Origin: Bog-375 sp049698695
GTDB taxonomy: Bacteria > Acidobacteriota > Terriglobia > Bryobacterales > Bryobacteraceae
Direction: 5' to 3'
DNA length: 64,000 nt
NCBI GenBank assembly: GCA_049698695.1
Contig: JBAVYH010000003.1
Coordinates: 1 to 64,000, forward strand
The translations under genes were made by a program, and so were the position numbers. How positions within the stretch are numbered: the stretch's first letter is position 1; each line of letters begins with the position of its first letter. The notes under the pieces were generated by a model. It saw nothing but the letters and a program-made list of their open reading frames with translations. It searched no databases and had not been told where the DNA came from. Shown here piece after piece: positions 16,934 to 24,542 of this stretch.

Positions 16934-17164
16934 ATGCCATCGAAAGTTACCGTGTTCAGCAATGGCCCGATTCGCATCGAGGGCGAGTTTGAAATCGTGG
17001 ACCCCAACGGCACCGCCTTTGGCCTCGCCGGCCGCACGCAAATCGGCCTGTGCCGCTGTGGGCACTCGGCCAACAAACCGTTTTGCGACGGCTCGCACAG
17101 AACCACCGGCTTTACCGACGCCGTGGTGGCGCGCGAATTGCCGCCCCCCAAGCCCAAGGTGTAA
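16934..17164 (+). CDS. CDGSH iron-sulfur domain protein
   Basis: The small 76-residue product has the CDGSH signature CRCGHSANKPFCDGSH, which supplies the 3-Cys-1-His ligands of a mitoNEET-type 2Fe-2S cluster. The N-terminal half (NGPIRIEGEFEIVDPNG) is the beta extension seen in short bacterial CDGSH proteins. Such proteins are thought to handle redox or Fe-S transfer, but the partner is unknown. It follows the DUF4159 gene by 35 bp. No Shine-Dalgarno is seen; a TATCCT 9 bases upstream may act as a -10 box for a leaderless message. Confidence 0.92.
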   Translation: MPSKVTVFSNGPIRIEGEFEIVDPNGTAFGLAGRTQIGLCRCGHSANKPFCDGSHRTTGFTDAVVARELPPPKPKV

Positions 17165-17391
17165 CCCCGCGCCCCGGCGCGCACCATCGGTTCGCCTGCC
17201 ATGAAGCTGATATTTGCGGTCGCGGCTTGCCTCTGCTTCGGCACGGTCTCCCATCTTCACGGCCAGGCGCTGCAAGGCGCCAGAACCTGCCAAAGAAGTA
17301 AAGTGGCGCAGACCCCTGGCCGGCGAACTACTTCTATCGGTAATTCCGAGGGACTTTCAGTCACGGGCTTCAACCCGGCTCGCACCCCGCC
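17165..17391. other. Gene-poor gap with a possible decayed exported-protein start
   Basis: An ATG at 17201 opens with a signal-peptide-like stretch (MKLIFAVAACLCFG, then SHLHGQ), but what follows is Arg/Thr/Pro/Ser-rich and looks non-coding, so at most this is a gene remnant. A CACGGGCTTCAACCCG hairpin-like piece at about 17364-17379 resembles dispersed repeats. I see no other gene here. Confidence 0.3.
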
Positions 17392-17613
17392 CTACACGGC
17401 CTGCCTTCTCGTCCTGCCCAGCAGCTCTTCGGCCCGCGCCAGCGCCCTCCGTTCGGCCTCTTCACGCGTGGTTCCCTTAGCGCGCGCCAGCGCCGCTCCG
17501 GGCGATACGTTGTCGGCTTTGGCGTGCCACTCGCTCCCCAGCCGGTAGCTGGCCACGTTCACCGGCCAGCCCGCCAGCTCCAGCCGGTGCTCCGCGAATT
17601 CTTCCGCTCTCAC
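17392..17613 (-). CDS. Small conserved-looking protein coupled to rhodanese
   Basis: The 73-residue product starts at a GTG whose last two bases are shared with the rhodanese stop (GTGA overlap at 17610-17613), a usual sign of translational coupling. It contains WPVNVASYRLGSEWHAKADNVSPGA and a basic C-terminal helix (TTREEAERRALARAEELLGRTRR). I have seen similar short proteins in Solibacter-like genomes but know no function. It has no cysteine or signal peptide, so it is probably a cytosolic accessory protein. Confidence 0.65.
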   Translation of the reverse strand: MRAEEFAEHRLELAGWPVNVASYRLGSEWHAKADNVSPGAALARAKGTTREEAERRALARAEELLGRTRRQAV

Positions 17614-18494
17614 GCCCGCGCACCCGCTGCCTTGGCTGCGGCTCCTCGCTCCACGTTGGCGCCGACCAGGTTGCCCCACTCGGTCCACGAACCGTCGTAG
17701 TTCTTCACGTCGCCGAAGCCCAGCAGGTATTTCAGCACGAACCAGGTGTGGCTCGATCGTTCGCCGATGCGGCAATAAGCGATCACCGGCTTGGAGCCGT
17801 CCACGCCCTCGCTCGTATACAACTGGCGCAGCTCATCCGCCGATTTGAACGTGCCGTCGTCGTTCGCCGCCTTCGACCACGGAATGCTGCGCGCGCCCGG
17901 CACGTGGCCGCCGCGCTGACACGTCTCGGGCAGGCCCGGAGGCGCCAGAATCTCGCCCGTGAATTCCTGCGGGCTGCGCACGTCCACCAGCGCCGCCGCC
18001 TGCGCCGCCGCGGCCTGCGCCGAAGCAGCCTGCACCTGCGGCAGAAACGCCCGCAGCGACACATCCGCCTCCTTCGCCGTGTATTTCGTGGACTTCACTT
18101 TCGGCGCCTCGGTCGAAAGCTCGCGGCTTTCGGAAAGCCATTTCTTCCGCCCGCCGTTCATCAGCCGCACGTCGCGGTGGCCGTAGACCTTGGCCTGCCA
18201 TAGCGCCCACGCCGCGAACCAGTTGTTGTTGTCGCCGTAAATCACCAGCGTCGTGTCCGGCGTCACCCCGGAGCGCTCCATCAGCTCTTCAAACTGCTGC
18301 CGCGATAGAATGTCGCGCCGCACGGTGTCGCACAACTGTGTGTTCCATGCCCAGGCGATCGCGCCTGGTACGTGTCCCTCGTCGTAAGCCTTGGTATCGA
18401 CGTCCACCTCCACTATGCGGACGCCTTCGTCGTTTGCGTGCTTGGCAACCCAGTCTGTAGTCACCAGTGTTTCCGGATGGGCGTATTCTGCCAT
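17610..18494 (-). CDS. Tandem-rhodanese thiosulfate sulfurtransferase
   Basis: The 294-residue product has two rhodanese domains. The N-terminal inactive one begins VTTDWVAKHANDEGVRIVEVDVD, and the C-terminal one carries the active-site loop CRIGERSSHTW with the persulfide cysteine. CRIGERS is the loop of thiosulfate sulfurtransferases of the CysA/ThtR type rather than the CG[ST]GVT of mercaptopyruvate sulfurtransferases. An Ala/Gln low-complexity insert (AASAQAAAAQAAA) lies between the domains. ATG 18494 is supported by GGAGAGGAG upstream. It is followed by a GTGA-overlapping small gene. Confidence 0.93.
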   Translation of the reverse strand: MAEYAHPETLVTTDWVAKHANDEGVRIVEVDVDTKAYDEGHVPGAIAWAWNTQLCDTVRRDILSRQQFEELMERSGVTPDTTLVIYGDNNNWFAAWALWQAKVYGHRDVRLMNGGRKKWLSESRELSTEAPKVKSTKYTAKEADVSLRAFLPQVQAASAQAAAAQAAALVDVRSPQEFTGEILAPPGLPETCQRGGHVPGARSIPWSKAANDDGTFKSADELRQLYTSEGVDGSKPVIAYCRIGERSSHTWFVLKYLLGFGDVKNYDGSWTEWGNLVGANVERGAAAKAAGARA

Positions 18495-18583
18495 GGAAAG
18501 CTCCTCTCCAAACAATCTACCGTAATTATATCGGAATTCTTGACATATCTGGCGGCGGGGCGACGCGATACCATGAAATCATC

Positions 18584-19912
18584 ATGCTTGCGCGCGTGCT
18601 GAACCGCTTCACCGGAATCCCACGGCCGGGCTTCGACCCGCGCCTGGCTTCAGCCCTGTTGGGCTTTTTTTCAGTTGGCGTGCTCTTTTCGCAACCGGCC
18701 TCAGACCCGGCCACGATCGCGCGAAAGGCGCTGGACTTCCTGCTGGCGCAGAATTATCCGGAATTCTCCGCGCTGGCGTCGCCGCAGCTCAGGAACAACC
18801 TGAACGAGCAGGCGTTCACCAGGCTGGGTGCTGAGATCAAGGGCTGGGGCGCGGTGGAAAAGATTGGCGAGCCGTCGATCGAGGACATGGGCCCAACCAA
18901 GGTGGTCACCATCCCTGTTTCCTTCGCCGAGAGGAACATCAAGGTGCGTTTCGCCGTCGACGTGTCCGGGCAGGTCTCGGTTATGTACCTGATGCCCGGC
19001 GAGACGGAGTGGACGCACCCCGCCTACAGCAAGCCGGATTCGTTTGCGGAGCGCCCGGTGACGTTCGGCGAGGAAGAATGGAAACTGCCCGGCACCCTCG
19101 CCGTGCCCAAAGGCGCCGGTCCGTTTCCGGCCGTGCTGCTGGTGCAGGATTTCGGGCCGAAGGACCGCGACGATTCGCACGGCGTCCTCAAGCCGTTCCG
19201 CGATCTTTCCGATGGTCTGGCCTCGCGCGGCGTGGTGGTACTGCGTTACGAGAAGCGCCTCCGGCAGTACTCCGCGCTCGTCACCGACAAACCGTACACG
19301 GCCGACGACGAAACCGTGGACGATGCCGTCAGCGCGCTAGCCTTCCTGCGCGCTCAATCCATGGTCGATCCCAAGCGCGTCTACCTGGTGGGCCATGGTC
19401 TGGGCGGCTATCTGGCGCCGCGCATCGCCACCGAGGACGGGAAGCTGGCCGGCATGGTGGTGATGGCCGCCAACCAGCGGCCGCTCGAAGACTTGATGCT
19501 CGATGGGTTGCAGAAGCTCGGCATCAAGGGCAAGGACCTGGAGCAAGCCAAAGAGGCCGCGGCGCGTGTTAAGAGCCTGGAATCGGGCGACTCTGACGCG
19601 CCGCCGATTTTCGGCCTGCCCGCCGCTTACTGGCTGGACCTCAAGGGCTACGATCCAGCGGCCGTAGCCAAGAAGCTTTCCATTCCGATTCTCATCTTGT
19701 ATGGCGAGCGCGATTTCCAAGTGACGAAAGTCGACTTCGACCTCTGGAAGAGCGGGCTGGCTGGCCGCACGGATGTCACCGCTCGCAGTTACCCCGCTTT
19801 GAATCACGTGTTCGTCGCCGGCTCTGGTCCCAGCAGCGAGAAAGAGTACAGCAAGCCCGGCCACGTGGCGCCCGAAGTGGTGGACGATATCGCGAAGTTC
19901 GTGGGCAAGTAG
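18584..19912 (+). CDS. Exported alpha/beta-hydrolase with DUF3887-like N-domain and no serine nucleophile
   Basis: The 442-residue product has an N-terminal hydrophobic signal (about residues 15-38). A DUF3887-like domain follows, starting at PATIARKALDFLLAQNYPEFSALAS, then an alpha/beta-hydrolase domain. The nucleophile elbow reads VGHGLGG, with Gly where the catalytic Ser of GHSxGG should be (codon GGT at 19397-19399). The acid (YGERDFQV) and His (ALNHVFV) positions are kept. It may be a non-catalytic relative, or the enzyme uses another residue. Start ATG 18584 is chosen for the signal peptide. A terminator-like hairpin lies inside the signal-peptide codons. Confidence 0.85.
   Translation: MLARVLNRFTGIPRPGFDPRLASALLGFFSVGVLFSQPASDPATIARKALDFLLAQNYPEFSALASPQLRNNLNEQAFTRLGAEIKGWGAVEKIGEPSIEDMGPTKVVTIPVSFAERNIKVRFAVDVSGQVSVMYLMPGETEWTHPAYSKPDSFAERPVTFGEEEWKLPGTLAVPKGAGPFPAVLLVQDFGPKDRDDSHGVLKPFRDLSDGLASRGVVVLRYEKRLRQYSALVTDKPYTADDETVDDAVSALAFLRAQSMVDPKRVYLVGHGLGGYLAPRIATEDGKLAGMVVMAANQRPLEDLMLDGLQKLGIKGKDLEQAKEAAARVKSLESGDSDAPPIFGLPAAYWLDLKGYDPAAVAKKLSIPILILYGERDFQVTKVDFDLWKSGLAGRTDVTARSYPALNHVFVAGSGPSSEKEYSKPGHVAPEVVDDIAKFVGK
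18652..18672 (+). terminator. Terminator-like hairpin inside a signal-peptide coding region
   Basis: AGCCC-TGTT-GGGCT is followed at once by a run of eight T (18665-18672) on the coding strand of the hydrolase gene, about 70 bases after its start. The stem is short (5 bp), so it may be weak. It could cause attenuation, or be chance in Leu/Phe codons (LLGFF). Confidence 0.4.
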
Positions 19913-19965
19913 CCCGTCCCGGCCGTAGCGGCCGCACATGCCCGGCTCGCGCGTCCGTGCGCGCC

Positions 19966-20622
19966 CTAGAAGCCGTTGCTCCGGTGATTCACCAGCGCCA
20001 GGAACTCGTCGCGGGTTTTCTTGCGGGTGCGGAATGCGCCCAGCATGGCGCTGGTCATGGCGCCGGAGTGCTGCTTTTCCACCCCGCGCATCATCATGCA
20101 GAAGTGGCGCGCTTCGCAAATCACGCCCACGCCTACCGGGTCGATCACTTCGGCTATCGTCTGCGCCACTTCCTGGGTGAGGCGCTCCTGAATCTGAAGG
20201 CGGCGCGCGAACACGTCGACGATGCGCGGAATCTTGCTCAAGCCGATCACCCGGCTCCGCGGGATGTAAGCCACGTGCACCTTGCCGAAAAACGGCAGCA
20301 GATGGTGCTCGCACATACTGAAGAATTCGATGTCGCGCACAACCACCATCTCGTCGTACTTCACTTCGTACAACGCTCCGTTGAGGACTTTGTGGACGTC
20401 GGTGCGGTAGCCGCTGGTGAGGAACTTGAGCGCCTGGTCGACGCGCTCGGGCGTGCGCCGCAGGCCCTGGCGGCCGGGATCCTCGCCGAGCTTCTCCAGA
20501 ATCTCGCGAACCTGCGGGGCAATACTGAACCCGGCGCTGGGCTCGACGCCAGGGACCGTGGTCGGCTCGTCCCGTTTCGGCTGCATGACTTTGATCAGCG
20601 CTTTATGGGATTTCATGGGCAT
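19966..20622 (-). CDS. folE: GTP cyclohydrolase I
   Basis: The enzyme converts GTP to 7,8-dihydroneopterin triphosphate, the shared start of folate, pterin and 7-deazaguanine pathways. Zinc ligands are in FSMCEHHLLPF and in EARHFCMMMRG; GLSKIPRIVDVFARRLQIQERLT is the family signature. It is the long-type FolE with an N-terminal extension. The start is ATG 20622 or 20616, both inside the end of the preceding PTPS gene, so the genes overlap by 14-20 bases. With the two upstream PTPS homologues it forms a pterin operon. Confidence 0.96.
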   Translation of the reverse strand: MPMKSHKALIKVMQPKRDEPTTVPGVEPSAGFSIAPQVREILEKLGEDPGRQGLRRTPERVDQALKFLTSGYRTDVHKVLNGALYEVKYDEMVVVRDIEFFSMCEHHLLPFFGKVHVAYIPRSRVIGLSKIPRIVDVFARRLQIQERLTQEVAQTIAEVIDPVGVGVICEARHFCMMMRGVEKQHSGAMTSAMLGAFRTRKKTRDEFLALVNHRSNGF

Positions 20623-21037
20623 CCATTTCAAAGATGTTGCGCGCCGTCTCTGCGATGCGAACCTTTTCCAGCTTCGGCCATTCACCCGGAAACATCGCCG
20701 GCCAACCGCGTTTCAGACGGCGGCAAATTTCCACCGCCAGGTTCTCGGAGGTCGGCGTCAAATTGCGAAATGCCTCCACGTCGCAGTTCAGATTTCGATG
20801 CTCGAACGGCCCCAGCACCTCACGCGCCACCAGCTCGTCCAGCCGGCGCGGATCCACCGCCGAACCCGTGTCCGCATCCGCCGGGCCGCGCGCGCTCACT
20901 TCCAGCACGTAATTGTGGCCGTGCCCGAACGGGTTACTGCATTTGCCGTACAGGCGCCGGTTCTCCTCATCGCTCAGCCCGCACGCATGCAGGCGATGGG
21001 AAGCCGCGAACTGGTAGCGCCTGGTTACGCAGAACAC
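20603..21037 (-). CDS. 6-pyruvoyl-tetrahydropterin synthase/QueD family protein with intact Cys
   Basis: The 144-residue product keeps the zinc histidines (FAASHRL and FGHGHNYVLEV) and the catalytic cysteine in LYGKCSNPFGHGH, the same arrangement as animal PTPS. It starts at a GTG (21037) that overlaps the end of the upstream PTPS gene by 13 bases, and its own end overlaps folE. The large open frame running to 21550 in the same reading frame is spurious, as it is antisense-like over the first PTPS gene. It could be a true PTPS or a 6-carboxytetrahydropterin synthase (QueD); the sequence alone does not settle this. Confidence 0.9.
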   Translation of the reverse strand: MFCVTRRYQFAASHRLHACGLSDEENRRLYGKCSNPFGHGHNYVLEVSARGPADADTGSAVDPRRLDELVAREVLGPFEHRNLNCDVEAFRNLTPTSENLAVEICRRLKRGWPAMFPGEWPKLEKVRIAETARNIFEMDAHEIP

Positions 21038-21450
21038 GGCTGCTCTCCGAAGTAATCGACGTACAGGTCCGGCGTTTCGTACAGCCGCACCGAATGCAAA
21101 CGTCCGCCGCGGCCGGCGAAATGCGGTTCGATGCGCCGCCAGATATCGCGCGCTATGTTTTCCGGCGTGGGAATCACGCGGTCGAACGGCGGCACTTCGT
21201 GGTTCAGGAAGCGGTGGTCGAAAGGCTCCACTACCTCGCGGTGCAACACGTCTTTCAACTCTTTCAGGTCGAACACCATGCCGGTCACCGGATCGGGCTC
21301 GCCTTCCAGGCTGACCTCCAGCAGGTAGTTGTGCCCGTGGCCGTTGGGGTTGGCCGCCAGGCCGAACACGCGCTGGTTCTCCTCGTCGGACAGCCGCGGA
21401 TTGCGGCAGACGTGCGAAGCCGAGAATTCCACTTTCCGGGTAATCAGCAT
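21025..21450 (-). CDS. PTPS/QueD family protein lacking the catalytic cysteine
   Basis: The 141-residue product has the zinc histidines (FSASHVC and NGHGHNYLLEV) and the glutamate-containing C-terminus LHSVRLYETPDLYVDY. At the position of the catalytic Cys of the GKCNNPNGHGH motif, however, it reads GLAANPNGHGH, so Ala replaces Cys. Start ATG 21450 is preferred to the TTG at 21456. It is the first gene of the PTPS-PTPS-folE operon, divergent from the TlpA genes over a 59-bp promoter region. Cys-less PTPS variants (PTPS-III and relatives) are known to catalyse a different cleavage. Confidence 0.9.
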   Translation of the reverse strand: MLITRKVEFSASHVCRNPRLSDEENQRVFGLAANPNGHGHNYLLEVSLEGEPDPVTGMVFDLKELKDVLHREVVEPFDHRFLNHEVPPFDRVIPTPENIARDIWRRIEPHFAGRGGRLHSVRLYETPDLYVDYFGEQPCSA

Positions 21451-21484
21451 GGGCAACTATTCGACGTCCGAGCCGGCCTGGAGA

Positions 21485-21509
21485 TACAATTAAATTATAG
21501 TTACTCCTC
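21485..21509. promoter_or_regulatory. Divergent promoter region between pterin operon and TlpA operon
   Basis: The AT-rich stretch GATACAATTAAATTATAGTTA contains TATAGT (21496-21501) on the plus strand, 8 bases before the TlpA ATG, and TATAAT (21494-21499) on the minus strand facing the PTPS gene. The two boxes overlap, so the two operons probably compete for RNA polymerase. No Shine-Dalgarno precedes the TlpA start. Confidence 0.55.
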
Positions 21510-22025
21510 ATGCAGAGCGTCAAAACCGACCGTTTTCTGAAGATCGCCATCGCCGCACTACTGGCAGCGCTGGTCTACGTCATCTACGACGGCATTCACG
21601 AGCGGGTTGTCGCGCAAGGCGATTCCGCGCCCGCCTTCAGCGTGGTCGCCGATAACGGCGCCACCGTAGGTGTTCCCAACTTCCGCGGCAAGCTGCTGGT
21701 GCTCAACTTTTGGGCTACCTGGTGCCCGCCGTGCGTGCAGGAAACTCCTTCGCTCAGCCAGTTCGCGGCGCAGTTCAAGGACAAGGGTGTGGTGGTGCTG
21801 GCGCTGAGCGTGGATCGGGACGTGAAGGCCTACCGCGCGTTCCTCAACAAATACAAACCGGCCTTCCTCACGGCGCGCGATTTCAGGGTGCATGCCGATT
21901 ACGGCACCTTCATATACCCCGAAACCTACATCATCGATGCACGAGGTAAAGTGCAGATGAAAATCCCCGAGTCAGCCGATTGGAACGATCCCCGCCTGAC
22001 GCAGTTCGTCAGTTCTCTGCTGTGA
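21510..22025 (+). CDS. Membrane-anchored TlpA/ResA-like thioredoxin
   Basis: The 171-residue product has one N-terminal membrane segment (FLKIAIAALLAALVYVIYDG). A periplasmic thioredoxin domain follows, with the WCPPC active site in NFWATWCPPCVQETPSL, and the cis-Pro segment IYPETYIID. It is a TlpA/ResA-type protein expected to reduce periplasmic disulfides, for example in cytochrome c maturation; the client is not shown by context. The next TlpA-like gene starts within its stop codon (GTGA), so the two are made together. Confidence 0.93.
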   Translation: MQSVKTDRFLKIAIAALLAALVYVIYDGIHERVVAQGDSAPAFSVVADNGATVGVPNFRGKLLVLNFWATWCPPCVQETPSLSQFAAQFKDKGVVVLALSVDRDVKAYRAFLNKYKPAFLTARDFRVHADYGTFIYPETYIIDARGKVQMKIPESADWNDPRLTQFVSSLL

Positions 22026-22930
22026 CTCTCGCGCCACTGGCGCTTGCCGCGCTTCTCACCTATGCCTCTTTGACGGATGACGTGCGCACGTTGGCCGCTC
22101 ACCGCGAGTTCGCCGCCGCCGAGCGCGCCGTGACCGCGTACCAGGCGCAAAACGGCGCAACTTCGGAACTTGCCGCGGCCTTTTCCTGGTTGGCCCGCGG
22201 GGAGCTTGACGCCGGCCGGTACGATCAGGCGGATGTTTACGCCGCCCAGGCGCGCCGCATCGCCGCCAGCCTGCCGGGCGCCCGCCGGCTGGACGCGGAC
22301 CCGCAACTCGCGACCGCGCTCGGCGCCGCCATTGAGGTGCACGCCAGAGTGCTCGCCGCGCGTGGTGAGCGCCCTCAGGCGGTTGCCTTCCTGCGGCGCG
22401 AACTGGCTGCTTTCGGCGCCACTGGGCTCGCCGAACGCATCCGGAAAAACATCAACCTGCTCGACCTGGTTGGCAACCCGGCACCGCCGCTCGATGAGGC
22501 GAACTGGCTCGGCGCCAAACCAGCCAGTCTGGCCGCCCTGCGCGGCCACCCGGTGCTGCTCTTTTTCTGGGCGCACTGGTGCCCCGATTGCAAAGCCGAG
22601 GCGCCCGTGCTGGCCAAAATCGCGCGCATCTACGGCCCCAAAGGCCTAGTGGTGATCGGACCCACCAAGCTCTACGGCTATGTGGCGGAAGGCAACCCGG
22701 CCACTCCTGGGCAAGAAACGCGATACATCGACGCCATCCGCCGCCAGTTCTACTCCGGTTTGCCCGATATGGCCGTGCCCGTGAGCGCCGCCAATTTTCG
22801 CACCTATGGCGCCAGCACCACCCCGACGATGGTGCTGCTGGACCGCGACGGCATTGTCCGTTTCTACCATCCCGGCACTGTCTCCGAGGCGGAACTTGTC
22901 CGCTGGATCGAGGCATTGGTGAAACGGTAG
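22022..22930 (+). CDS. Exported TlpA-like thioredoxin with N-terminal helical (TPR-like) domain
   Basis: The 302-residue product, from the GTG at 22022 that overlaps the upstream stop, begins with a signal-like hydrophobic segment (TLAPLALAALLTYASL). Residues to about 150 are Ala/Arg-rich helices of TPR type. The C-terminal half is a thioredoxin fold with WCPDC in FFWAHWCPDCKAEAPVL and TTPTMVLLDRDG as the cis-Pro segment. The large insert before the cis-Pro is longer than in ResA. The TTG at 21980 would be an alternative start, but it lacks coupling and a signal peptide. It probably acts with the preceding thioredoxin. Confidence 0.88.
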   Translation: MTLAPLALAALLTYASLTDDVRTLAAHREFAAAERAVTAYQAQNGATSELAAAFSWLARGELDAGRYDQADVYAAQARRIAASLPGARRLDADPQLATALGAAIEVHARVLAARGERPQAVAFLRRELAAFGATGLAERIRKNINLLDLVGNPAPPLDEANWLGAKPASLAALRGHPVLLFFWAHWCPDCKAEAPVLAKIARIYGPKGLVVIGPTKLYGYVAEGNPATPGQETRYIDAIRRQFYSGLPDMAVPVSAANFRTYGASTTPTMVLLDRDGIVRFYHPGTVSEAELVRWIEALVKR

Positions 22931-22938
22931 GGACTCGT

Positions 22939-23109
22939 TCAGGCGATCTTCAGCAGGCCGGCAGCCAGTCGTTTGGCGCGCAGCCTCCTGTAGTCTTCCA
23001 AGCTGCGAATGGCCATCACCAATGCCGCCCGGCGAGCATAAAGAGAAGCCAGTCGTTGTTGCTCGGTCTTGTGAAAGCGGAGACAAACGGTAACCCTGGG
23101 GCGAACCAT
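22939..23109 (-). CDS. Small basic protein, unrecognised
   Basis: A 56-residue frame (MVRPRVTVCLRF at the start, RSLEDYRRLRAKRLAAG at the end) is rich in Arg/Lys and predicted to be helical. It is convergent with the thioredoxin operon. The upstream 60 bases are AT-richer than the surroundings and include direct TGTCTGG/TCTGG repeats and TACAGT just before the ATG. I do not recognise the protein. Coding status is uncertain, since the ORF is short and no ribosome-binding site is seen. Confidence 0.4.
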   Translation of the reverse strand: MVRPRVTVCLRFHKTEQQRLASLYARRAALVMAIRSLEDYRRLRAKRLAAGLLKIA

Positions 23110-23215
23110 AGTACTGTATTTACCAGACCAGACAAGACAATACAAGAACCAAGGTAAGCACTGCCCCAAGCAAAGATAGGGGGCGTCGACTAACCACTAT
23201 GTGGGTGTCGTCGAG

Positions 23216-24523
23216 TCATTCATCTAGCAATGCTGCGATTCGCTCCGCCTCGGCCGCCACCACCACTGGCGCGTTGGCATACGTGGAGCGCAGCCGCGTG
23301 CCGTCCGGCGCATTCAGAGTGCCGGTGTGATAGCGGTGGATGTAATCCGGGTCCTTGAGTACGTTGCCGGTCAGCACGGCGACTACGTCCGCATCGGCCG
23401 CCATGGTTCCCGCGGCGGTGAGTTTGCGAATGCCCGCCAGCGTGGCCGCCGACGCAGGCTCGCAGCCGATGCCACAATGGCCAATCACCGCCTTGGCATC
23501 GGCGATCTCCTGTTCGCTCACTTTCTCCACAACGCCGCCGGACTCGAGCACCTCGTGCAACGCCTTCGGCCAAGAAATCGGATCGCCGATCCTGATGGCG
23601 GTCGCCAGCGTTTCCGGGTCGGCCACGGCGTTGAGACGCGAGCGGTCAGCGGCGCGGTACAAGTCGAAGAATGGCGCGGCGCCTTCCGCCTGGATCACCG
23701 CCAGTCGCGGCAACCGGCCGATCAGACCGAGCGCTTTCAGTTCCCGCAAGGCCTTGCCGAACGCCGACGTGTTGCCCAGGTTCCCGCCTGGCAGCACCAC
23801 CCAGTCGGGCACGCGCCAGTCGCGCTGGTCCATCATCTCCACCATGATGGTCTTTTGTCCTTCGATGCGGAATGGATTGATCGAATTGAGCAGGTAGATG
23901 CCCAGGCGCTCGGCCAACTGCCGCACCAGCGCCAGGATCTGGTCGAAGTTCGCTTCCACCTGGAAGGTGCGCGCACCGTATTCGAGCGCTTGCGCCAACT
24001 TGCCGAACGAGATGTTGCCGCGCGGAATGAAGATCACCGGATCGAGGCCCGCCGCGCTGGCGTACGCGGCCATCGAGGCCGAAGTATTGCCGGTCGAAAC
24101 GCACGCCACGCGCCGCGCGCCCAGGCGCACCGCCTGCGCCACGCCGCACGTCATGCCGTTGTCTTTGAAAGATCCGGTGGGATTGAATCCCTGGTGCTTG
24201 AACATGATGCGGTCCAGGCCGCCATACTGGGCGGCGCGCGGCGCATCGAGCAGTGGCGTGTTGCCTTCGCGCAGCGTCACCACCTGGCGGTAATCGTCCA
24301 GAAAGGGGATCAACTCGCGGTAGCGCCAGACGCCGCTCTGATCGAGCGGCGCGTTCGAGGTGCGCCGCTCGCGCCACATCCGCTTCCAGTCGGCCGGATG
24401 GCCCTCCGGAGAAGTGTAGACGGCCTCCAGCAAACCGCCGCAACGCGGGCAGTTGTAAATGATTTCGGTGATCGGAAAGCGCGCGCGGCAGCGCTCTTCG
24501 AAACAGGCAAGTTCCGCGGGCAT
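23216..24523 (-). CDS. thrC: Threonine synthase
   Basis: This PLP enzyme converts O-phosphohomoserine to threonine. The 435-residue product has an N-terminal zinc ribbon (Cys7, Cys12, Cys25, Cys28) seen in one ThrC subgroup. The PLP lysine is in NPTGSFKDNGMT, the phosphate-binding loop in VLPGGNLGN, and STGNTSASMAAYAS precedes it. The gene is divergent from a zinc alcohol dehydrogenase gene, with only 19 bp between start codons. Confidence 0.95.
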   Translation of the reverse strand: MPAELACFEERCRARFPITEIIYNCPRCGGLLEAVYTSPEGHPADWKRMWRERRTSNAPLDQSGVWRYRELIPFLDDYRQVVTLREGNTPLLDAPRAAQYGGLDRIMFKHQGFNPTGSFKDNGMTCGVAQAVRLGARRVACVSTGNTSASMAAYASAAGLDPVIFIPRGNISFGKLAQALEYGARTFQVEANFDQILALVRQLAERLGIYLLNSINPFRIEGQKTIMVEMMDQRDWRVPDWVVLPGGNLGNTSAFGKALRELKALGLIGRLPRLAVIQAEGAAPFFDLYRAADRSRLNAVADPETLATAIRIGDPISWPKALHEVLESGGVVEKVSEQEIADAKAVIGHCGIGCEPASAATLAGIRKLTAAGTMAADADVVAVLTGNVLKDPDYIHRYHTGTLNAPDGTRLRSTYANAPVVVAAEAERIAALLDE

Positions 24524-24542
24524 GAAGCCTTATTATAAGGGA

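Noticed and set aside
17201..17548. Signal-peptide-bearing gene starting MKLIFAVAACLCFG
   Set aside because: After about 23 residues the frame loses coding character and runs antisense into the small rhodanese-linked gene; kept only as a possible remnant.
19957..21540. 527-codon plus-strand frame opposite folE and the PTPS genes
   Set aside because: Fully antisense to three motif-supported genes and without any domain of its own.
23110..23215. Toxin-antitoxin pair formed by the small genes near 23.1 kb and 25.7 kb
   Set aside because: They are 2.5 kb apart, neither has a toxin-like partner, and only one resembles a ribbon-helix-helix protein.
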